In this document: in pieces, positions 33,681-46,347 of the stretch
How the letters are laid out: each line of letters begins with the position of its first letter
Position numbering within the stretch: the stretch's first letter is position 1
Assembly (NCBI GenBank): GCA_008508345.1
Contig: QNGE01002401.1
Span: 52,008-116,007 of the forward strand
Source of the DNA: Paragonimus westermani
Lineage: Eukaryota; Platyhelminthes; Trematoda; Plagiorchiida; Troglotrematidae
Length of the DNA stretch: 64,000 nt
Direction of reading: 5' to 3'
The notes under the pieces: generated by a model
Seen by the model: the letters and a program-made list of their open reading frames with translations, nothing else
The model's database searches: none
What the model was told of the DNA's origin: nothing
Position numbers and translations under genes: made by a program

Positions 33681-35912
33681 TTATAGAATATCAATTTTTG
33701 CGAACAGACTGTAGTATTCCGATCGAACAAGGGAGCACCTGAGCTTGCGCTTAGAATTCGGAGCCAAGGCTTCTGTAACTGTCAGTATTTTCTCTGACAA
33801 TGACTTGATTTCACCTTGAGAAACATCATGTTTCAGCAGTACCGCCGACAACTGTCCGAGTTGTAACCAGAGACCACAGTTATGAACTCGTTTTAAGATA
33901 GCATTTAGGTGCGCAGCATGTTCACCATGTTCTGTGTTACTGTATGCCATAATAACATCTCTAGCCATTTCATCAATTGATTTGTCAAGCGTTGATATGT
34001 GCACGGTGGCTCCGATAAGCCGAACAATAGACAGTTAGAGTGACACTGTTTCTTGCCCACTGTGAACGTGGCTTTCTCAAGACTCGTAGATGTCAACAGC
34101 ACTTGCCAGCATCCGTGACGCAAACTCCACACCGTAAACAACTTCGTCTGGTTTAACTAATCAAAAAAGCGAGGGGCAGTGTTGGCCTGCGTTACCACAC
34201 TCAGTCCCCTAAAACTCACACACAAGCAGAATTCCCGGTTGGATATCATCACAAGAACAGGCGAGTTGTACAAACTGCCGGCTTCTTCAGTGACGCCCTC
34301 AGACAACACGTTCTGCACTTGCTATCTCACTTCCTCTTCGAGGTGGAGCAGTATTCAGTGGGGTCCTTGCGGTCAGAACCCCGGGAGCTTGTATTTCATG
34401 TTCAATGCAGCTGCAGAAGAAGTATGAATCTTCGTCATTCCTCAATAACTCAGTGAACAGGAACAAGGAGACTGTCCAAATGGGGGTCTCGCATGTGCGC
34501 AGTTGGCTGACGCCATTCTGTTGCTGTCTCGCGAGCGTCAGGGAACCGTACTCGGTTGATAGCTTTCCGAGCACCTCATCAATCACAGTATGTGTTGTAG
34601 AAAAGAAATCAGCCACAATTATTGCCCATCTAGTTTCTGAAGACATAATAAAACAATGCTTCACGATATACGTACTCATCATTCTTCCATATCCTAAACT
34701 ATTGAACTATGACCCACAACTTGTCGGATTACCACAGATTTCGATTCAACGTTTTGCTTCTCTCTATACGCGGCTCCTGTATTGGCCAAGCACTACTCTA
34801 TCTTCCCGTCAACCCCACCACTTAAATGTAAAAACCCCTTCTCTATCATCAGTTGACCTGTCCAACAAAACGTACAATCATGGAACAGTTCAATCCTAGA
34901 CCTCTTAAGCAGTCGTGACAGACGCTCCCTCTGTGAGTGCCGATTTGTACAACTGGCGTCACTTCCTAGATTACTGTCCTTCCGGGACGTTGCTCTTGAC
35001 ACAGCTACACCCGATGCCAGCTGCTCTATTGCTGTCGGGGAAGGTTTATTTTCCCCCAAAATGACTTGTTTCAACAGTGATTCGAAAAACATTCTGCGAT
35101 TTCAAATCGTTCTGTGCCACAACAGGCCGAAAACCAATTTTGGCGCAAGTTCACCGTTGAGAGTCAAGTTCCTCACCGTCTTCTGGGACTTCAGGTGTAG
35201 TTGCGTTCCGTACTACGTGTTCGAGATCCGTATGGCGTATATTCGTACGCTAGCCATTTAGAGCTTTTACTGATAACGTGCGTAATATTAGGTGCTTTCT
35301 ACATCCATTCAAGTGTCCCCTTGCTCGCAACGCTGCTCACATCCGCCGAGGCTAGAGGTCGCAAATCCTGTGTCACTTTCGCAAGCACACCAAGGTCTAC
35401 CCGTCAGCTAACGACGCAGACTAGACCGTTAGCAGCCATCAGAAGAACTTCGACAAACTTCCGTCAATAACCGCCGTCGCGGCCTTTGACCTGGCTTGGG
35501 TAAAGTCCATTTCACTAATTTGTAGAGAATGGCAGCGAACACAGAGAGGTCCGTTCATTGTCTAGGCCGGGCGACAAAGAATAAATGAGTGTCGGTCGGC
35601 CTAGCTGTTCAACGCAGCCATCATTACCTCCTTCGCAGCAGCCCATTCCATCTCCAAAGAGCCTCTTCGCACTGTGTCCAGCATTAATTTCGTCCTTCCG
35701 TCCACCAACGTCGGCAGGGTGGCCAAATCTCCATGACAGGTGTTGATTCCTAACACCATAACGACCTCACTGAAGTTTTCTAATACGCCCGTTGCGGTTG
35801 GAAGATCTCCATCCTCACATTCAACTGTTGTGCCCGCTTGGTCCGGGAAGTTGACTATAGCTGGAAATTCACTACAAGGTGTATGAAAATACACAACCAC
35901 GGATAAAAGCAC
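33681..35912 (-). pseudogene. Gypsy element 3, diverged relative of gypsy 1 (gag to RT)
   Basis: The minus strand begins with gag (35912-35601): LATLPTLVDGRTKLMLDTVR, then RGSLEMEWAAAKEVMMAALN, which follows gypsy 1 gag (LAALRMLLKGRAKAVLDAAR...) residue by residue. After a poorly preserved stretch (35600-34690), RT starts with ELLRNDEDS and CIEHEIQAPGVLTARTPLN, then SLYNSPVLVM, MFTVWSLRHGCWQVL and FTVGKKQC. It continues in another frame with ISTLDKSIDEMARDVIMAYS (box YxDD replaced by MAYS) and ends around SEYYSLFAKIDIL near 33681. Frameshifts and stops are frequent. There is no RNase H or integrase downstream. It appears an older insertion than gypsy 1. Confidence 0.7.
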
Positions 35913-36726
35913 TATTTCGCATCACTAAAGTGTATTCACATCCTAGATAGCGCAATGACAGTCCTTTTGGTAACACGTTCCGTACAGTGCACACATACGT
36001 TTCCAATGGTCGCTTTCAGTCCCCTGTCTTCCTGATGTTGACACGCACTTTAGTTTCTGAGTTCGAATCGTGCTATACTGCTAACAAACAAAGCAACGCA
36101 GCATAGCAGTCCTATCGTGGGTTCGAACCTATTCGGAATTAAGACACTACACAATTAGGGTTTTTGTTGCTAACCTTTTTTATTCATATGCAAGTCATCA
36201 TATTACACCACCCCCCAAGCCGTCAACTGCTTAGCCCAGAAGTAAGCAGGTCGACAGCCTAAGTCTTCGGACCGCTGAACAATGAGTGGCTGGCTTCAAT
36301 CTGTCCTTTCTAGCATATGTCCGGTTACAAATCTTATTGCCACTTACTTAACAATGTCCACCTCTAACGTATGCGAAAGAAAGCACACGCCGATGGCTGA
36401 ATGGTCGAAAACAGTGAAGGTTACTCATTACGAGTATCCATGTTGGACGATTGAAAAGTAACCGTGAACTCATGGCTGCCGTGAATACAGACCCCGTATG
36501 CTTTGGGGATTCACCTCTCTGTCGCCAGAAATCACACGAACTGGAGACCACAACTACTTTGAGGATGGAAAGTATATTGAAGATTCGCAAAGCCACATAC
36601 ATCTTGAATATCAGGAGTATCTGCTACTAATTGACAGACTAGATAATGTATGGATTTGTTAAGGTCAGCTTAAATAACCATCGGTGGGAGTACCTACAGA
36701 AACAGAGTATGAACGCGTGAACCTAC
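35913..36726. other. SNAP29 intron, nothing recognised
   Basis: Short intron stretch between gypsy element 3 and the Qb exon. Nothing recognised. Confidence 0.4.
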
Positions 36727-36965
36727 TTTCGAGAGAACAGGTTCCGTATGCCTCCAAAAACACTAGAAACGACATTGATGTGTCTTTGGCTTTCCTTCTG
36801 TAAATGACTAATGTCATCCAACCGTTGTTCGGCTCGAGCCAACTTCTCACCCTGCTCGAGCAGTTCTGTGGCAGTATCGATGCCAATCCGTTCGGAATTG
36901 GCGATGCTGGCTAGAGCACGCTGTTGACTGGCCTGAGTGCGAGTGTGGCTATCAAAAATCTGAGC
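36727..36965 (-). CDS. SNAP29: SNAP29-like SNARE, exon with Qb-SNARE helix
   Basis: The minus-strand acceptor CATCCTGCTCAG ends at 36966 and the donor is CGAAA|GTAGGT (36726-36721). Phase 0 in, phase 2 out, 79 complete codons. Reads AQIFDSHTRTQASQQRALAS, then ELLEQGEKLARAEQRLDDIS, then ESQRHINVVSSVFGGIRNLF. The Qb-SNARE heptads with zero-layer Gln (ELLEQGEKL, about residue 81 of the protein) and the 'QKHINxxxSVFGGxxNxF' ending are diagnostic for SNAP29. There is no palmitoylation Cys cluster, unlike SNAP25 and SNAP23, so it should be membrane-recruited by partners. It joins in phase to the first exon (SYSVQ-AQIF). The donor is GTAGGT, not the consensus GTAAGT. A TAG one base later would end the protein if it were not spliced. 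Confidence 0.9.
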
Positions 36966-39889
36966 CTGAGCAGGATGGGAATGTGAAAACGGGTAAACAT
37001 GAAGCAGAGCTATTTGTATATAAAAAAAAGCTGCCCACTTGATTTGGTATCATCAACTTTGGTATTCAAAAAGCAATGAAAAGATTGTTGAGGCAACAAC
37101 TTAAGTTCGACATGCAACATGTTTGCAAACTTGAAAGCATAGGGTTGTAGTAGGTCAGATTTAGACTTCAAGGGGTTCATACAGATGAAGACTTGAAGCC
37201 GCTTTAAGGTTTACCGACTGACAGTTGCAATCAACGACCATCATTTAGAGTGCGCAAAATCAATGGAATTCGGCCATTGATGCCGGGTATGTAACCTAGA
37301 CAGCAATCGTTCAAAAAAAACTGGAAAGTTGTGAGCTTCAACACAGAGTTTACGATATCGTTTCCGGTCAGTTAGAAAGTTCTGAGGATGTAACGTCTAA
37401 AGCTAGAACGGACTTTTTCCCCGATGAAAGAACTGTATCAGCCGATATGCGTGCGTCAAAGAGAGACAGTGAGTCATCGTCTTCCTTATCGAAATGAGGT
37501 TTGTTGCTGTTTACAGAGCGATGGTCAAAGTGTCTTAATGTAATCCTACATTAAACCACATTCACATCACCTTGTTGTGTCATGCGTTCGCTTCCGTTTC
37601 ATTCAAACTAGGACAGCAAAAGACAATGGTGATTTGGTGACGGTTCAAAATTGTGTAAACAATGGTTTATATAATCGGTCAACTTTATCAGTGAATTGGC
37701 AATGAAACACAGGAATGTAACAGGCAGTTAAGTGATTCCAAGGAACAGAAGCGAAGTGGTATACACAGACTGCAAGTGGTACGCGAGATGAAACATGCAG
37801 CATCGTGTAGTAAGGGTATAGCTCAAAATCTTGGAAAATGAGTCTCTGCGATCTATCTGAAGAAAATCTGTATCCATAACGGTGGAGGAGGGATGACATG
37901 AAGTGTGTTTTGTGAGTCAGGCTATCCGGTAAGTTCGTTAATTCGAACAAACAAAACCATTTAAATATAAAACGCTGGATAAAGGCTGACTCTCATCGTC
38001 TTGACATTGAGACAGACAAACTGGCCCGGAGCCATTCAAGCTTAACCTGAATCAAGGCGAAGAAAAACAAATCGACTCCATCGTTAATCTTCCAACTGCA
38101 TGCGCGAATACACAACTTGCAAATAACTATTCGCTGATAAACATGTTCAAATCGCACAAATCAAAAATATACTGTGGTGTACGACCAACGCCTTAGTCTG
38201 TATTCCCTAAACCACCTTCATGATAAATGACAGGCGCACCTGATGTCTAAAATATGCTCTCACGTTAAAAGTTATAGCGGAAGGCAGCATAGAATGGGCG
38301 AAAGTAGTAAGTACGTAGTGATTAACGTTTGCGTGACCCGTCTGAGAACACCGACTGCAACCATACATCTAAGCACGTAAGATTTACACAAGCAGCTGGA
38401 GGTAACGACCATCTAGCTTTTCTGGGAGTGCCCATACGGCTGATAAATGTTTAAAATAAGACCCATACGAAAGAAGCCTGAAATGCGCTATATAACCTAT
38501 TTGGTAGCCATGTTCCGCTGGTGCAGTCTCATGCACTGATTGATGAACACATATAAGTATAAGTATACAGGGTAATATTTTCGATGGATCATCTTTCCCG
38601 ACCACATTGTTTTTGCAAACTGACCATCCGGAGCAATTTACAGACAAAATTAAGTAGTGTGGTGAGAAAAAGAATGTGACCCTAGTGGAACAGAAAGTAG
38701 CGCATATTTCGCTACCACCCAAAAGTGACGCGCCGGCCGAAACAATCACCAGTAGATTCAATACTGCTGACAATAGAACCTTTTAGGCTATCAAACTGCG
38801 TTTGCTTTAGTACTACTCCAGCATCGCATCAACAGTTACAAAATGAAATCCGGTCACTGTGGCTCTAAGTGTGTAAAGTCTTACGACTTTCTGTGAGACT
38901 AGTTACGTGGTTCGCGCAGCCAGAAACTGACATGAACATACCCGTGAGCATTATCAGCCTTGGATCATGAGTGAACGCACCAAGACAATTACCATCCCAA
39001 TCAAGGTACACCTCAACCATTCATGCCACACCATCAACTCGGTCTCTTCTCTTCGTCCGATTTACCAAGTCAAGGGCCGTCAACCGAAAGCTGAAATGCC
39101 AAATTTCGGCCACAGCTGAAATGATCCGAACTCGATTAAATAATCCGCCCTCGCGCGCACAGAAGCGCTGTATTCAGGCCTCTCGCTTGCCACGGTCCAC
39201 CGCCTACACCATAATCGATCAAACCGCCACGATTCCAGCTGCGTCACAGTTGTATCAAAGCGTTGTCTCCAGCTGTACTTTTTATGTTGTTGACCTCGTT
39301 TAAAACTGTTACACGCCTTGTTCCGTTTACCGTGACAACACTGTTCCACGAGAACGTTATGTATTTGGTCTGGTGAACAACCGAAGACGAGATTGTCCGC
39401 TACGCCATTTTTTGCGGTGCCTACACTGGTGACTTTTAGCCATTTTCAAATGGGACATGTAATCGTCGTACACTCCGGCACATTAATTAAAACTGAATCA
39501 TGGTTGAACGTTGGCAACTCTACAGCTAACCCGGAATGCTTTGTTAACGTCTACACGATAGTTGTTGTTATCCAGTCACGAGATGAGTTAACAACCATCC
39601 TCCAGGTTTTTAACGCAGCACATGCTTCACTGCGCTTCCAATGAGAGGAGGAATCTAACAATGAGTTCCATTTCTTCAGTGTCAAATTGACCAGACGTCA
39701 AGACGTCGAGGTTGGTATATTGTAAACCTACATGGACAGATCAATAAACGAACTTCAAAAGTTTCGTGCCCCTCAAATAGAAACGAAACCTAGCTCATGG
39801 CCTGGCAAGTAGAGCAAGAAAGATTTGTTTAAATTGTAGCGAGAAGGCGTCCAATAAAGCACAATCTTTATTGTCCANCAGGCTTTTGA
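36966..39889. other. SNAP29 first intron, nothing recognised
   Basis: Intron between the Qb exon and the Penelope remnant. Frames of up to 129 codons (38384-38773, 37645-37950, 38971-39303) have no motif that I know and no matching splice phases. Confidence 0.4.
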
Positions 39890-40414
39890 ACGTACCTCCC
39901 CCGCGTTGAGGTATTCGGCCGGGCGTTCGAAAACTCGCACCTCCGACCTGACAATCCACCACAAAATGACGCAGTAGAGCAGGAACTGAAAACGGTCCAA
40001 AATCTGAGGGAAAATGGTTGTCCGGAGCAACTCATCAATTCAATTATGAAGGCCAAAGTCGCACATGAGGTAATGCCTACAGCTGAAAAGAAGACCGCGT
40101 ACATAAAACTCCCGTTTAAAGGGGATGCTGTAGCAGGTCGGTTCAATCGGCGCATGTACCGGTCACTTGGACGCACCTTCCCAGTGGCAACCTCAAGAAA
40201 TTGGTTCATAACAATGCCGATGTTAAGACCGAGCCTGAAAGACAAGCTACCAATCCAACCAATTCTCGTGCACTCACTTTCATGCTGCTATCGTACTGCA
40301 GAATAAGGTGGTCGTACGACTAGACGCTTGTCAACAAGCATCAAGGAACATCATCTAGCTTGGACCAGAACCGGTGGTCGTAAGTCGATTAAAACTGAAT
40401 TCTCCAAAATTGAG
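39890..40414 (+). pseudogene. Second Penelope-like element fragment
   Basis: One frame reads RAFENSHLRPDNPPQNDAVE, then LKTVQNLRENGCPEQLINSI (the 'ELxxLxxxxxxNGYPxxFI' thumb), then KKTAYIKLPFKGDAVAGRFN, RRMYRSLGRTFPVA and the PLE linker. After a stop (40303-40305) it continues GGRTTRRLSTSIKEHHLAW, the GIY-YIG nuclease core (YxGRTxRxLxxRIxEHxPxW), with the upstream Cys motif CCYRTAE degraded. The LPFKGD box is intact here, whereas the copy at 13553-14359 has LPFLGD. The copy is inserted in the first SNAP29 intron in antisense orientation. A single undetermined base (N) is at 39878. Confidence 0.8.
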
Positions 40415-42335
40415 TAACTGACTCATTGGATGAAAAACACATGATGTCAACGTGATATGCTTAACAATTAAAAACAATAAACGTAAATCAGCAGTGTATA
40501 AGGTTTATATTCAATAGGGCGTCGGATGCAACGGGTCAACACGTAAAACGGTGTACTCATTTGTGGCGACTGTAACTCACAACCGAAGTTCCTGTTACTG
40601 CTTTTTAAATGCAGTTGGCCATGCATAATTCTGACTGCTTTGTAATTTCGTTACCTCACTCTCTGCGATATTGCTGTCAGGTAGAACCCACCTTCAAGCT
40701 TGAGCCAAGTGTATTTACGATTGCCACTGTGCACATCAAATCACCGTACCTGGCCTCATCATCAGTAACGTTCTACGGTGACTTTCTGTACACTGGAAAC
40801 CTTAACTATTCGCTGAAGTTCACGCATACCAGAACCACTAAGAACAGCTCAACATTTAATGTATCACATGCAGAGATTAAATGAAAGCAGAATATACTTC
40901 ATTTCCTTACGGTTATTGCAGCAGGTCTACGACTTCATTAAAAGTTTAGTGCTGCCCCATTCCTGCATACACTTCTTTGAAGCAGCTGCCACTTACTCGT
41001 GCTCAGCCAACCAACATTAAAACTAAGAAAGCTGTCAAAGCTCATACTTCACTAAAGAAATTAAGCAAGCGAGACTTTTCAGACTACTCAGGGTTTTCGT
41101 AGTCGACGGCGAACATCGCGTGGTATGGCTCAATCAGAGGAATATTTTTAAGGAAAGAACGAATGTGACAGTTGACCAAGACGATTGTGCGATCATTTCG
41201 ATATTCAGTGGAATATGTGAACGCGGCTGTAACATATGATCAAGGACCACGGACAACAAATGGAATCACACGTCATCATTAAGTGGAACTGACCCCGTAG
41301 AAAAGCCAACCAACGGAGGTGAATCGGAAGGAACCCCCAACCTTGCTACGTTGTGGTTAAAATGCCGCTTCACGGACGTTAGAGCACCGGAAATGAACAA
41401 CAGAGATCTTGCTTTCTTCGACGACTTTTACCGCATTGTGAAATAGAATGAAAAACAGTTCAGACCCAACACTAGGTTTAGTGCAGTACTGAAAGCACCA
41501 CAACAGAAAGTGAAATAGTATTCCAGTGGAATTGTATTTAAAAGTGACAATGACATCGTCACATTAAATACAGTTGACGTTGCTAACCAGCCAGCCAGCC
41601 CCAAGTTGTGTAGAGGTCAGGGCGACCATTGCGTAGAGAAAGCTTTTTCAATTGCCTCTGCTGTACTATAAACTGTCAGTTATCTTCTGTTAACCCTTCG
41701 GGATCGGTAACCTATTCTGGAATGGGCTCAAGAGAAGCATTGATACCATATGAAGATTCACGCAGAATTAAAACACGCAACCCATTCAATACGGCTATGA
41801 CCGAATAAGCATGCGGAACATGCGAGCACGAGCGTTAGAGTAGAGTAACACGATGAAAACATCAACCGCGTCTCGCATGTGCACATTGGTACTATAACAT
41901 TCAAAATGATACTACCTAGCCATTCAAATGCAAGCCATGCCACATGCGCAGACCTCGATACACTGCTGCTTAACTGGGGCCGAAGGTTGCACCTACCCAC
42001 GCACAGAGCTGCCGGCGCAGCCTTCAGGCCTGTTTACCTACGTTTATAAGAAAAAGCATTTTCACTTATGTAACCTACCTATCAATTACTTGAACGAACC
42101 AAACGTGACTAGCTGAGCAGCAACGACAACTGGAGAACATGTAACAGCCCGCCATCCCTACACATTCCTGTTCACAGAATTACTCTTATTCAACCTTCCT
42201 GGACCTAACACGATCTTCCTATCAACCTAATGCTGCTCTCACGTAGTTCAGTTTTTCATTGTCGACTCATACTCGTTATCGCCGGACACTAGTACTCCAC
42301 ATGATAGCACTGCAAAATACCTTGGATATTTTTCC
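40415..42335. other. SNAP29 intron, nothing recognised
   Basis: No coding, RNA or repeat feature recognised in this 1.9-kb stretch. Confidence 0.4.
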
Positions 42336-43180
42336 AGTTTATTGATGAGTAGTCGGGGATTTGGTTCATTTTCAAGTTGACCATCACTCACATTTGATCA
42401 CAGCCTCCACATTCAGATAGACTTCCCAGCCAGCCTCTTTCGAAAAGAAGCACTACACTCGAGTTTCGCTCTCATTAGAGCTCGTCAGTAGTGCATATCC
42501 TTGCCACGGCCGGGATTTGAACTCCGGACATTCCAATCATGAGGCAACCGTGTTAACCACTGCGCCATTGACCTCACNNNNNNNNNNNNNNNNNNNNNNN
42601 NNNNNNNNNNNNNNNNNNNNNNNNNNNNNNNNNNNNNNNNNNNNNNNNNNNNNNNNNNNNNNNNNNNNNNNNNNNNNNNNNNNNNNNNNNNNNNNNNNNN
42701 NNNNNNNNNNNNNNNNNNNNNNNNNNNNNNNNNNNNNNNNNNNNNNNNNNNNNNNNNNNNNNNNNNNNNNNGTAATCTAAAATATCGCCTTGCAGGTTTA
42801 ATGAGTTCTGTGATCTCGACCTGTCTCGGAAGTCCTAATCGCGGGGTTATCGATTGGAGTTAACAGAACAGTTACTGTGTCTCCTCTCGAGACGATCGGG
42901 CAACCTGATCATTGCTCACAAGCGAGAGTGGTTGAGCGTTCAGATGTGATAATTCGGTCGTGCCTAATGTGAGATCAATGGCGCAGTGGTTAACACGGCT
43001 GCCTCATGATTGGAATGTCCGGAGTTCAAATCCCGGCTGTGGCAAGGATATGCACTGCTGATGAGCTCTAATGAGAGCGAAACTCGAGTGTAGTGCTTCT
43101 TTTCGAAAGAGGCTGGCTGGGAAGTCTATCTGAATGTGGAGGCTGTGATCAAATGTGTGTGGTGGTCAAATTGATTTTTT
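42336..43180. repeat. Foldback palindrome of the tRNA-like SINE (S2), with internal gap
   Basis: The left arm (42346-42577) is the SINE in minus orientation and the right arm (42772-43172) is the same unit in plus orientation. The arms pair over the whole sequenced length, with few mismatches (for example CACATTTGATCACAGCCTCC on the left is the complement of GGAGGCTGTGATCAAATGTG on the right). In the right arm a box-A-like TGGCGCAGTGG lies at 42979-42989 and a box-B-like GTTCAAATC at 43024-43032, with tRNA spacing. The left arm ends outside the palindrome with GATGAGTAGTCGGGGATTTG, the terminal motif shared with S1. Confidence 0.88.
42578..42771. other. Assembly gap (194 N)
   Basis: An unbroken run of N inside the palindrome. 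By alignment to S1 (1303-1499), the missing part of the left arm should be about 197 nt, almost the gap length, so the gap probably holds only that mirrored arm. Confidence 0.95.
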
Positions 43181-44641
43181 TTTCAGTTCGTTTAACGTTC
43201 TCAATATACCCGATATGTACACCTGAAATTTGGAACAGTGGTCCCCATGTTAACATTTGTAGCTGATAGCAGTACGTAAGTCTGCAATGAACACCAACTG
43301 TGCGGTTTCTCTGAGAATGTCGGCTGCAACCATGTAACTAACCTCGTTTTTCCCTTACGCAAACTTGTAAGAATACCTAATGTAGGAAACTTGATAGGGA
43401 ATAGGTAGATGCTTTTTTAACCAAGTCTGTTTATACATCCAACTCCCCAAGGGTGTTCTATCGGTTACATTCCTAGTGCAGTTTGACGTACATGAAGGTT
43501 TGATATATTCCTGATTGAATCGGCTATAATACAGAGTGTTACTGTGGGCTTCATTCCGGTTTCCGATTGCGAAAGTCGTGTTCATGTCACACAGTGCATT
43601 TGGCTCACGCTTGGTCGTATTGCCTCCCTTAAAGGACTTGCTAGAGTCATTATTTCGGAATGACGTTTTCCTCAAGCGCTTCCACGTCCCACAAAGGTGG
43701 TTCACAAGCATTACAGGTAATCAAACCCAAACGTCCGGCTTGCCTGTTGCACGGCTTACAATGTCATAAGGTACACATGAAACCGTCTTGCGCTGCCGTG
43801 TTTTCATCTCTGTTCACTACCGATGGTCCCAGTCTAGTCCTGCATGAAATACATACGACATCCCGCCGTACCGCTGGAAGCATACAGTTTATTTTGAAAA
43901 CTCATCGTGTTCCTTCAGTTTAATCTTCACAAAAGATGGGGCATATCAGCGCCTAATGCACGACGGCCAAATGCATGTGGTCTTATCTTACCTGGCTTTA
44001 TTATTGTGGAGTCTCTCTTGTCCATCTTGTACCAAAAGCATTCTAACCGTCACAGTGTGACCAGGAGCTCTTTAAACATCCTGTTACGGATAGTGACAGT
44101 TTAGTAGCTATAACACCCGACAACTGATTACGTGATTGTACGTTCGAGTTAGATTGGCGTGAGTGCTTCATTCTAGGTATGGGCAGAATAACAGCACCCA
44201 GACCATGTATGATTTTGCATACTGCATGGCTGAAACACCGTGGTGTAAAAGCTGAAAATTTAACTAGTGTGAAAATGGTAAGATTTACGGAGCTCGCTAC
44301 AAAGGCAACTATGCAAACGGAAACAGTTACGCGTCGGTACTGTTTGGAATACGCATCGTGCCATCATCGTCTTTGTCAAATTCCTGAAATTCACAAGTTG
44401 GACATCAGTTAGATAAGGGACAAGAATAAGTTTAGTAAGCACACAGTATCCTACAAATGATAAACCTGGCTAAGTGCTGTGAGCCGGATAGACAAGTTCA
44501 TTATCAAGCGACTGTTCCGAGATCTAACGAAAGTACGGTAAACAGGAACGACTATCTCATAAGTGCACGACATAGAAATGTGGTAATCCGTCATTCACAC
44601 AAAGGTGTGAGGTGAACTAAGAAAGGTCTGCCTCCAATGGT
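43181..44641. other. SNAP29 intron, nothing recognised
   Basis: Frames at 43355-43711 (-), 43660-43923 (+) and 44179-44412 (+) have no domain. The 3' part may contain the eroded RT palm of the element that becomes recognisable at 44730. Confidence 0.35.
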
Positions 44642-44729
44642 GTGAATGTAGTGTCCAAAAATGTTCGCCTGACCGTCAGTATTGACGGTCTGACTGATGG
44701 GGAGGGAAGTGAGAGGACCGATAAATACG

Positions 44730-45575
44730 GAAGTTGCCGGATCACAATTACGAAACGATGTACATTACATCAGACGCTAGACGCTAATTCGCGTTCTGCT
44801 AAATACTTCGGAATGCGCTTTGCAGCCTCAAAATGCAAAGTGATTCTGCAGGATTGCTGTGACTACGTAGATTTGAGGTTAGATAATCTAGTCATGGAGG
44901 TTACTGACCGGTTTGTATACCTGGGAAGCTGCACCAGCGGCGGTGGCGGCGGAGATGTAGGGAGTGAAATAGAAGCGCGCATCCCTAAGGCTAGGACGGT
45001 ATTCGCTAATCCGGAGCATCTCTGGCGACACAGGTATTTCTCCGAAGCTCAAATGTCGCGTATATAAGACAACAGTGAGGGCCGTATTGCTTTACGGCAG
45101 CGAAACCTTGCCACTCAGGGCAGAAGACGTAAACCGTCTTCATGTATTTGAACACCGATGTCGGCGTTCAACCGTTCGTATCGAGTGGCACCAGCGTGTA
45201 AGTAACGAAGATGTTAGAAAGCGGGTATTTGGCAGTGATTGTCAAACGAGTTCTTTTGTCCAGTCTCTACGTTTGCACAGGCGTAGATGGTTAGGTCATG
45301 TACTAAGGATACCAGCTAGTCGTCTTCCACACCGAGCACTGTTCGCTGACACTGCGACCGACTGGTGTAAGGTGCGAGGTGGACAGATAATGGCCTGACG
45401 TAGGGTAATGAAGTCGCTCACCATGGGGTTGGCCACTGTAGATCGAGTTCGTCTCCCGGGCTGGGGCCCTCGCGACTCACAGAGTCGGTGGCTGGAGACT
45501 CTAGGTGAGATGGCGGCTACTCGAGCTCAGTGGCGTGAATGTTGTCGTTGTTTGGCCGAGTTGTCTGTGAAGTGA
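44730..45575 (+). pseudogene. RTE-like non-LTR retrotransposon, C-terminal RT and tail
   Basis: Reads AKYFGMRFAASKCKVILQDC, then VTDRFVYLGSCTSGGGGGDV, GSEIEARIPKARTVFANPEH and LWRHRYFSEAQMSR. A one-base frame change near 45055 leads to VYKTTVRAVLLYGSETLPLR, DVNRLHVFEHRCRRS, RRRWLGHVLRIPASRLPHRA, then TGA at 45396-45398 (Trp expected), then VRLPGWGPRD and RWLETLGEMAATRAQW. This is the typical post-catalytic region and C-terminus of RTE-clade reverse transcriptases. The catalytic YADD and the endonuclease are missing. The element lies in the SNAP29 first intron, antisense to the gene. It is followed by about 270 nt of 3' UTR and an ATG microsatellite. Confidence 0.85.
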
Positions 45576-45844
45576 GTGCATTTAATGACGCGGGGCAGTG
45601 AAAACCGTAAGGAAGCTGTCTCGCTGATGACGCCCTACTCTCACTTGCAGCTCGGTTGTTTGTTTGCAAGGTGTAGGCAGGCACCTTGATGTTGAGTGTT
45701 TGAATAAGGACGTGGTCATTTTCAGTAGTTAGGTCCCTTCCCGTCACCTTTTTTTCCTTCTCTCTTTCTATATAGGGTTTGCTGTTTCTTCATGGTTGTG
45801 TGGCAGTTAAGCATTAATGTGAACAACTGACGTATTGCTGTCTA

Positions 45845-45863
45845 TGATGATGATGATGATGAC
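45845..45863 (+). repeat. (ATG)n microsatellite at RTE 3' end
   Basis: ATGATGATGATGATGATGAC follows the 3' UTR of the RTE-like copy above. The copy at 48918-49611 ends in the same trinucleotide, so the microsatellite is the retrotransposon's own tail, not an independent repeat. Confidence 0.75.
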
Positions 45864-46347
45864 GAGTTATACATTTTAATAAACGTGGTCCGAATTAAAA
45901 CTGACATTACGATTCAGATGCGTACGCATCCCATGACACCGGTCTGTATATCCGTTAAATTATGCACTAAACCATGCACACAGAACCGAAACAAATGACT
46001 TCGTGTGATTTATGTAGGTTAATAACGTGTGAACGGAAAACAACGATGAAAGGGGAACGATTCAGCAATGTGCAGCACCACTACCATTAGCGTAGACCAG
46101 AACTATAAAATCGCGAAACAGTACATAGCAATTAGTTGTGTACTTAGACCTGAGTAAGTCCCAGCCATCCTGATTAACTGCACACTACTGCACGACTACT
46201 GTGAATACTAGCAACCGGGACCCCAATAAAACCAACGCGAAATCGGATGTTCACAAGTGTGTGCGTGGAAAATATGTTCAAGTCTGCACACAGCTCGGAT
46301 AACACGATGGGATGCCTTGCTTTCAAAAGAGTGTAATCACAACCAAC

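Noticed and set aside
42517..42780. 87-codon frame across the N run
   Set aside because: Made only of undetermined bases read as open; not a coding region.
42960..43050. A functional tRNA gene at the box A/B sequence
   Set aside because: No acceptor stem can be closed around it and the same sequence recurs as part of a longer repeat, so it is a tRNA-derived SINE head.
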